Source: Mycobacterium simulans
Lineage (GTDB): Bacteria; Actinomycetota; Actinomycetes; Mycobacteriales; Mycobacteriaceae
Direction of reading: 5' to 3'
Length of the DNA: 64,000 nucleotides
NCBI RefSeq assembly: GCF_900232995.1
Contig: NZ_OCVX01000005.1
Span: 506,346 to 570,345 of the forward strand
Position 1 is the first letter of the stretch. Each line of letters begins with the position of its first letter. The notes beneath the pieces were generated by a model. It saw nothing but the letters and a program-made list of their open reading frames with translations, was not told the DNA's origin and did no database searches. A program made the position numbers and the translations under genes. Shown here in pieces: positions 59,159 through 64,000 of the stretch.

Positions 59159-60556
59159 TCATGCAGCGATACCGAGTTGCTGGTTGATCTGCGGCCAGTA
59201 TCGGAGACCGTCCGGGGTGAGAATGAGCCAGTCGTGTATTTGGCCGTTGGCCAGCACGAAGCTCATCTGGGCTCCTTGAGTTACGGCCGCCTGCTGGAGG
59301 CGAAACACGTCGGGCGAGAGTATGTCCAAGTTGCCCGAGTAGACATACGTCGGCGGGAGGCCCGTGAGTGTCCCGTACAGCGGACTCACCATCGGGTCGT
59401 TGATAGCTAGATTGCCTGCCCATACCCTGCCGATCTGTTGCGCAGGCCCAAACGGGAGCAGGGGGTCTTGGACGAACGCAATATTTGGGTTGGTCATACC
59501 TAGGTCGAGCCATGGAGACAGCAGAACCATCGACGACGGCCCGGGGTCAAGCGGGTGGTTCACCAAGTTGTACTCGACGGCCGCGAGCGCGAGGTTGCCG
59601 CCCGCGGAGTCACCGATCACGCTGACGTTGGAGGATCCGTGTTGCGCGACTTGCGAGGAGATGAAGCCGGCCATTTGGGGTACCACCGTGCCGGCGGTAC
59701 CTCCTTCCTGCAGCAGCGGGTAAATCGGTACCTGGAAGGTCGCGCCGGTCTGGTAGGCCGTCACCGAGTAATGGATCCAGTGGAGGAATGAGGGCGGGAA
59801 GATAAACCCGCCACCGTGAACGGCTACCACGTATTCACCGGTTGGATTAGCCGGCGTGATCTGCACGACGCGCATCCCGTTGTAGGTGGTGTACTGGACC
59901 GTTTCGCCCAGCAGCAAGTTCAGCAACGGTGGCGGGGAGTTGCCGATAAACCACGATAGTGGCGGGATGTCGCTGGCCAACAGCTGCAAAAGTGGACTAT
60001 TGGGCAGTGCGATTTGCGTTTCCAGTCCGGACAAATTCAGGAGGGGCTTTACCGGAAACAGCGCAGCTTCTTCAAATCTGGTTAACAGTGACGGTGTGCC
60101 GGTGAAGGTCCCCGCCTCCGTTGCCGGGAAGGGGGATACAGCCGGCGACCCGAAGATCGTGCTGACGAGCGTCTCGAACACCTGCGGGAATCCGGTGGCC
60201 GCTGCGATCGGGGTCTGCTGAATTTCCTGCTGGACAGCCAGCAGCGCCTGCTCGACCGCCGCCAACGGCGCAGCGTTGGCCGCCTCGGCGGCGGCGTACG
60301 CCCCGCTCGCGCTGGACAATGCCTGCACAAACCGCTCATGAAAAGCCGTCACCTGTGCGCCGACGGCTTGATAACACTGGCCGTGGGCGGAAAACAAAGC
60401 CGCGATCGCCGCTGACACCTCGTCTTCGGCAGCTGCTAATACCCCGGTGGTGGCAGCCGCCACGCCTTGGTTTGCCGTTGCGACCGCCGAACCAATGGAA
60501 GCCACGTCCGTGGCCGCGGTGGACATCGTCTCGGGCAACGCGAGAACATACGACAC
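59159..60556 (-). CDS. lipY: LipY, PE-domain triacylglycerol lipase
   Basis: 465 residues. An N-terminal PE domain (SYVLALPETMSTAATDVASIG) ends with the ESX-5 export signal YAAAEAAN. The hydrolase domain of the hormone-sensitive-lipase type has the oxyanion VHGGGFIFPP, the nucleophile GDSAGGNLAL, the Asp in SGNLDILSPD and the His in GQIHDWLIL. M. tuberculosis LipY breaks down stored triacylglycerol after surface export and removal of the PE part. GGGAG precedes GTG 60556. Confidence 0.95.
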   Translation of the reverse strand: MSYVLALPETMSTAATDVASIGSAVATANQGVAAATTGVLAAAEDEVSAAIAALFSAHGQCYQAVGAQVTAFHERFVQALSSASGAYAAAEAANAAPLAAVEQALLAVQQEIQQTPIAAATGFPQVFETLVSTIFGSPAVSPFPATEAGTFTGTPSLLTRFEEAALFPVKPLLNLSGLETQIALPNSPLLQLLASDIPPLSWFIGNSPPPLLNLLLGETVQYTTYNGMRVVQITPANPTGEYVVAVHGGGFIFPPSFLHWIHYSVTAYQTGATFQVPIYPLLQEGGTAGTVVPQMAGFISSQVAQHGSSNVSVIGDSAGGNLALAAVEYNLVNHPLDPGPSSMVLLSPWLDLGMTNPNIAFVQDPLLPFGPAQQIGRVWAGNLAINDPMVSPLYGTLTGLPPTYVYSGNLDILSPDVFRLQQAAVTQGAQMSFVLANGQIHDWLILTPDGLRYWPQINQQLGIAA

Positions 60557-60724
60557 TGGCCGCTCCCACTACCTGGGGCAACCTCCCCAGTTGCCCAGCC
60601 AAACCGATCGCCGACTAGCCGGAGCCTATGCCCACACCGAGGAATCAGGTAGTCGTTCGCATGAATTACCGCGCTGGGGGCACCCAATCTGTCGACCGCC
60701 GCAGTGCGCTTGCCGCAGTCTTGC

Positions 60725-61108
60725 CTAGCTTCCGACAACAGCGCACCGGGCAGCCTCAAAGTGAATTTCGAAGAGCGCCCTGAGCCAAGACATCACTGTG
60801 TCGTCGTCGGCATCCAGTCCAGGCGTAGTTAGGCCATCATGCGTATCGCTGAGCATTAGCATGAACCGCCATTTCTTTGATCGGTTCAGCAGGCCGAATT
60901 CGTTCGGCGCATCGAGTGGCGCGAGCATGAAGTCGATCCCGCTGTCCCGCGCGGACCAGCACACTTGAAGTTTGCAGGTAGAACTGCGGTAGAACACAGC
61001 CCATGCTGGGCGATCGTCGTACACGCTATCAGGGTCGACCTCATCAAGGTCAAAGCCGAGGTTCGCCAACATCGACCCCATGTAGCGTTCCACATCACTT
61101 GGGCTCAT
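60725..61108 (-). CDS. Putative immunity protein, copy 1
   Basis: 127 residues, cytoplasmic and acidic. It shares LGFDLDEVD, CKLQVCWSARD and MLAPLDAPNEFGLLNRSKKW with the next gene upstream, so the two are tandem paralogues. They lie in the same direction downstream of a TNT toxin gene, the position where polymorphic-toxin loci store immunity genes. The family is not recognised by name. ATG 61108 lies 22 bases after the stop of copy 2. Confidence 0.65.
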   Translation of the reverse strand: MSPSDVERYMGSMLANLGFDLDEVDPDSVYDDRPAWAVFYRSSTCKLQVCWSARDSGIDFMLAPLDAPNEFGLLNRSKKWRFMLMLSDTHDGLTTPGLDADDDTVMSWLRALFEIHFEAARCAVVGS

Positions 61109-61130
61109 CGGCGGCTACTCAGCCCTGGTT

Positions 61131-61556
61131 TCACTTTCCTTCAACTATCGCTGCATGTGCCGATTCGAAATACCGGGCTATGTGCTCCCTATTGAGCCAT
61201 TCGAGCCGTTTCGGGGTAGTTTCGAAACTGGCCCGTTCCTCGCGAAGCTTCCGCACGAGCTCCTCTACGGGCAGGTTAGGCAGCTCGGTGAAATCGTTGA
61301 AATAGTGCCATTTTCGGGATCGGTCGTACAGGCCGTAATCATTCGGCGCATCCAGCGGCGCGATCATCGCATTGATTTCGCCTTCCCTCGACGAGTGATA
61401 AATCTGAATTTTGCAGTCCTGGCCTCGATAGTAGACAACCGAACCCTTCGGCCCCTCGTCAACAGCACTGTCGACCTCATCGACGGTGAAGCCAAGGTCG
61501 GACAGGAAGGGTCCAACTATTATCTGCACCTCTTGTAAGAAGTCGTCTACCACCAC
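61131..61556 (-). CDS. Putative immunity protein, copy 2
   Basis: 141 residues. LGFTVDEVD, CKIQIYHSSRE and MIAPLDAPNDYGLYDRSRKW align with copy 1, and its C terminus adds a longer helical segment. Divergent duplicates behind a toxin are typical of loci that collect immunity variants. GTG 61556 or one of the following GTG codons begins it. Biochemical role is unknown; cytoplasmic antidote is the inference. Confidence 0.65.
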   Translation of the reverse strand: MVVDDFLQEVQIIVGPFLSDLGFTVDEVDSAVDEGPKGSVVYYRGQDCKIQIYHSSREGEINAMIAPLDAPNDYGLYDRSRKWHYFNDFTELPNLPVEELVRKLREERASFETTPKRLEWLNREHIARYFESAHAAIVEGK

Positions 61557-61667
61557 TATAAATCCTTCACCCCATGCGTTGAACTCGATCTCTTTCGCAG
61601 AAAGTGCGTCGGGGAAACTCTAGGACAACCCGACTCCAACGAAGGATCCTTGACATTCAGCACGTAC

Positions 61668-61799
61668 TCAATGCGGGAACACGCCGTTCTCCATTTGGCT
61701 TCGGAGAAACTGCTCGTTGATTTGCCAGCCTAGCGCGTCGACGTCGGCGGGGCCGAGCTCCTGACCGGTGGCGTCCCAGCTGTCTCGTAGACGCTGCAT
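61668..61799 (-). pseudogene. 43-codon remnant between immunity genes
   Basis: ATG 61799 to TGA 61668 encodes a soluble helical peptide, QRLRDSWDATGQELGPADVD followed by ALGWQINEQFLRSQMENGVF. It ends in the middle of a 250-base gap between the Imm63-like gene and copy 2 and looks like the C-terminal end of a lost gene. No start-proximal half is found. Confidence 0.4.
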
Positions 61800-61808
61800 G
61801 AGCCAGCG

Positions 61809-62228
61809 TCATAGCGCTTCGCCGATGTCCGGGAGCAACGAAATGTCCTCTGGCTGGTCATTACGGAAAATATTGGCGAGTTCACGCACCCGCCTTTTCG
61901 CCCAGTCGATTTCGAATTGGCTCAATACTTGGTACTCGTATTTGAATCGTTCTGAGCGATCACCAATCAGTTTGGCCGCTTCACGAGTGACAACATCTTC
62001 GCAGTACCAGTAGAGAAGATCATCTAGACTACCCGACTGGTCGAAACCAAGTTTTCCTCGCTCGTAGAAAGTGAAGTGATATGAGCCATCGTCGGCAATA
62101 TAAATGTTCAAGCCATCGTTGGTTCGGAAGCCGACAGGCATGGGGCGGACCCCAAGCTTTTCCGACAACTGATTTATCTCAGTTTGAAGTTCGGCCGATT
62201 TATCTTCCAAGTCGCGGTCCGTATTCAT
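61809..62228 (-). CDS. Imm63-like immunity protein
   Basis: 139 residues. The chain has LEDKSAELQTEINQLSEKLG, then GLNIYIADDGSYHFTFYERGK, LDDLLYWYCEDVVTREA and a final helical WAKRRVRELANIF segment. Resembles immunity family 63 found with mycobacterial TNT toxins. ATG 62228 lies inside the toxin frame: the genes overlap by 29 bases, so toxin and antidote are translated together. The likely target is the TNT domain encoded upstream. Confidence 0.72.
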   Translation of the reverse strand: MNTDRDLEDKSAELQTEINQLSEKLGVRPMPVGFRTNDGLNIYIADDGSYHFTFYERGKLGFDQSGSLDDLLYWYCEDVVTREAAKLIGDRSERFKYEYQVLSQFEIDWAKRRVRELANIFRNDQPEDISLLPDIGEAL

Positions 62229-63975
62229 CAAGGATTCCCCTGTCGACTAGCTCTTTTACGCTCACTTTCACTCCGTCTGGGCCCAAAATCATGTATTGAA
62301 GGCTGCCAGGCGACGGCGTCTGGCCGAACCATGGTTGAACTGGTCCTTCTACAAGTTGCCAGCCCGGAGGTAGTGGCTTTCCTGTCACCATGTATCGGTT
62401 GTAACCGCCCCCAACCGATTCTGGCGCTAAAGCACGATCTGCAAAAGGGGTGCCATCGGGCGCAAGATAGCGACCGTACTCCGATCCGAACCGGTCGATG
62501 ATGGCACCCTCAGGCAGCTGGGCAGGCTGGGGGACATATCCTGGTGGAAAACCATCATTCAATGGGTAATGGCGCGATTGTGGAGTGCCGAACTGGGACG
62601 CAAAGTCGTCCCACGACATTCCACCTGTGGGCTCCCAGCCACGCACAACGGCTAAGGGTGCACCACCTTCGCTGACGACTTCTGCGGGAAGTCCCGCACG
62701 AACAGCGGCTCCCTCGCCGCCGAAAAGGAGCGTGGGCAGGGTCGTGGCGGCGTCGGAGGCTTTGCCGCCGAGATAGTAGGCCGCACTGGGTGAGTCCAAC
62801 GCACTCTTGACTTCATCGATCGCCGCGCCTATCGGGTTTTGGACCGTCTCGACGGTGCCCTTGAGCATCTGTTGCCATGACTCGAGCACGCCGGGTGCTC
62901 CGGGTCCTCCCTGCCCGATTAGGTTTTTGATTCCTTGTTCGGTAGCCCGCCAACGGTCACCGAATCCTTCACCAAATCCCGGTGGCGGCGGGCGCGGCGG
63001 CGCGGGGGGAACGTAGTTGGGCATACCGTTGTCGATCCACTGCTGGGTGCGCCCCACAATCTCGTTGAGGCGCGCCTCGATCTGATCCGGCGGCACGCCA
63101 TCGCGGATCATGGTTGGACGCACCAGCGCCTTGAAGCTCTCCACGTCTGCAGGGTTCAGCCGAGGCCGTGGTGCCCCCGGGGCAACGGGTTGCTGCAGCC
63201 GGCTCAGCAGATCCGGCATGCTGCCTGGTGCAGGTTCTTGGCCGCCAGGGCCGGGGGTCTGAGCCCTGCCCAGCAAGAGGTCTTCCAGCGATGGCGCCGT
63301 GCCCCCCGCACCTGCGGGCACCGGCGGACCCGTCGGCGCGGCACCACTGGGCTCGGTGCCTGCCGGGCCAGCGGGCAACAGCATGTCTTGCCACGTCCGC
63401 GGCGTACCCCCAGGCGCGGGATTGGGCGCACCGAGCGACGTTGGGGCACCACCTGACGGGGGGCCCACGGCATCCAGCGGGACTTCGCCGACGGCGGCGC
63501 GGATGGCGGTAGCCAGCTCGTGGTCGGCGGTATGGGCATGCAACTTGCAAGCGGTGAGTTCGTCCTGCAAGATCTGCTGCTCGGCGGCCAACGTGATGGG
63601 ATCGCGCCCAATCCAGGTGTCGCCCATCTCGATTCGCCAATCCGGCGTGATCGTCCAGCCATTAGCCGCAGCGGCCCGTTCGATGTCAGCCAGCTCGCGC
63701 TTGCACGCGCTGACGTCGGCCTCGGCGCGCGACCCCGCCGCCGCCCCCCGCTGGGATTCCGCGCCGTCGGCCTCGATGTCGCGGCGAATCCTGCCCACGT
63801 CGGCGCGAAAAGCATCCCCCGCCTCGCCATGCCAGTCGGCCAGAACATTGGCGGCCTGATCGAGGCTGTCCCCCAAGCGCTGCAACGTATCCGCGCGTCC
63901 ACTGGCCGTCTGGAACACCGCATGGATCGCGCCCAGATCCCAGCGCTTGACGTCCGCAGGAGTCAGCGACGCCAC
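62200..63975 (-). CDS. WXG-headed polymorphic toxin with C-terminal TNT domain
   Basis: 591 residues. The N-terminal ~170 residues are helical, with a WHGEAGDAF motif of the WXG100/ESX type and a coiled coil. A Pro/Gly/Ala-rich linker follows (about 170-300), then another helical segment (about 305-445). Residues 470-591 match the tuberculosis necrotizing toxin, an NAD+ glycohydrolase: YPLNDGFPPG, IDRFGSEYGRYLAPDGTPFADRAL (Arg495) and PWFGQTPSPGSLQY (Gln552), equivalents of TNT active-site residues. GTG 63975 is the only in-frame start, with a stop six bases upstream. ESX-dependent export is inferred. Immunity-like genes follow directly. Confidence 0.87.
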   Translation of the reverse strand: MASLTPADVKRWDLGAIHAVFQTASGRADTLQRLGDSLDQAANVLADWHGEAGDAFRADVGRIRRDIEADGAESQRGAAAGSRAEADVSACKRELADIERAAAANGWTITPDWRIEMGDTWIGRDPITLAAEQQILQDELTACKLHAHTADHELATAIRAAVGEVPLDAVGPPSGGAPTSLGAPNPAPGGTPRTWQDMLLPAGPAGTEPSGAAPTGPPVPAGAGGTAPSLEDLLLGRAQTPGPGGQEPAPGSMPDLLSRLQQPVAPGAPRPRLNPADVESFKALVRPTMIRDGVPPDQIEARLNEIVGRTQQWIDNGMPNYVPPAPPRPPPPGFGEGFGDRWRATEQGIKNLIGQGGPGAPGVLESWQQMLKGTVETVQNPIGAAIDEVKSALDSPSAAYYLGGKASDAATTLPTLLFGGEGAAVRAGLPAEVVSEGGAPLAVVRGWEPTGGMSWDDFASQFGTPQSRHYPLNDGFPPGYVPQPAQLPEGAIIDRFGSEYGRYLAPDGTPFADRALAPESVGGGYNRYMVTGKPLPPGWQLVEGPVQPWFGQTPSPGSLQYMILGPDGVKVSVKELVDRGILDEYGPRLGR

Positions 63976-64000
63976 CCGCTACCCCCGCACCGACCTAAGC

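Noticed and set aside
1..64000. CRISPR arrays, prophage or replication origin
   Set aside because: No regularly spaced repeats, phage structural or integrase genes, DnaA-box clusters or rRNA genes were seen in the window.

Overview
The window looks like chromosomal DNA of a slow-growing Mycobacterium close to, but not identical with, the M. tuberculosis complex. Reasons: high GC, many GTG/TTG starts, leaderless promoters, PE proteins, an F420/luciferase-type enzyme set, and a gene order that from memory follows M. tuberculosis H37Rv (dinP, SDR, TetR, cyp136, double GntR, fadE22, ligB, cstA, mmr/TetR, pgmA, crcB pair, citE-like, sulfatase, then SPFH, patatin, LLM, HxlR, cellulase-like, lipY). 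This backbone is interrupted by genes I do not associate with those positions in H37Rv: an MspA-type porin, a PknE-like kinase, SelO, hemerythrin, GMC oxidoreductase, AveC-like protein and a TNT toxin locus. Orthology statements rest on memory, not on a search.

Layout. 0-18.5 kb: DNA polymerase IV, SDR, TetR/CYP136, a stand-alone LeuA-regulatory-domain protein, four tiny lipoprotein genes, a MEDS/anti-sigma-like ATPase, a tandem GntR regulator, a thiolase/DUF35 pair, a fused double acyl-CoA dehydrogenase, a second SDR, DNA ligase B and CstA. 18.5-25 kb: MspA-like porin, small secreted protein, an SDR broken by an IS630-type MITE, DoxX, MFS, the mmr efflux/TetR pair with a tandem operator, and a secreted C39-like protein. 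25-29.8 kb: accessory region with a PE protein carrying MPTR-type repeats, a Doc-like toxin pair, a Tat-exported DUF1906 protein, and a ~1.6 kb island between tRNA-Ala(GGC) and a copy of that tRNA's 3' half, holding a BrnT-like pair (toxin broken by one nonsense codon) and a MazEF-like pair.

29.8-47 kb: phosphoglucomutase, a fluoride-channel operon (two CrcB plus a triple-DUF190 protein), an LLM/DUF488/CitE operon, SRPBCC-sulfatase pair, PucR-type regulator, GMC oxidoreductase, SPFH-patatin pair, DUF732 membrane protein, hemerythrin, SelO. 47-60.6 kb: DUF808, PknE-like receptor kinase, quinone-oxidoreductase-like enzyme, LLM enzyme, a frameshifted acyl-CoA-dehydrogenase-like gene, HxlR, Tat-exported GH5-like hydrolase, LppP/LprE-like protein, AveC-like gene with a 36-codon leader gene and TetR, VOC protein and LipY. 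60.7-64 kb: a WXG-headed TNT toxin with downstream candidate immunity genes.

The observations I rate highest are the four-member micro-lipoprotein family (2.6 and 5.9-7.0 kb), the precise MITE insertion whose removal restores an SDR, the tRNA-bounded toxin-antitoxin island, the PE-MPTR fusion, and the TNT toxin/immunity locus.
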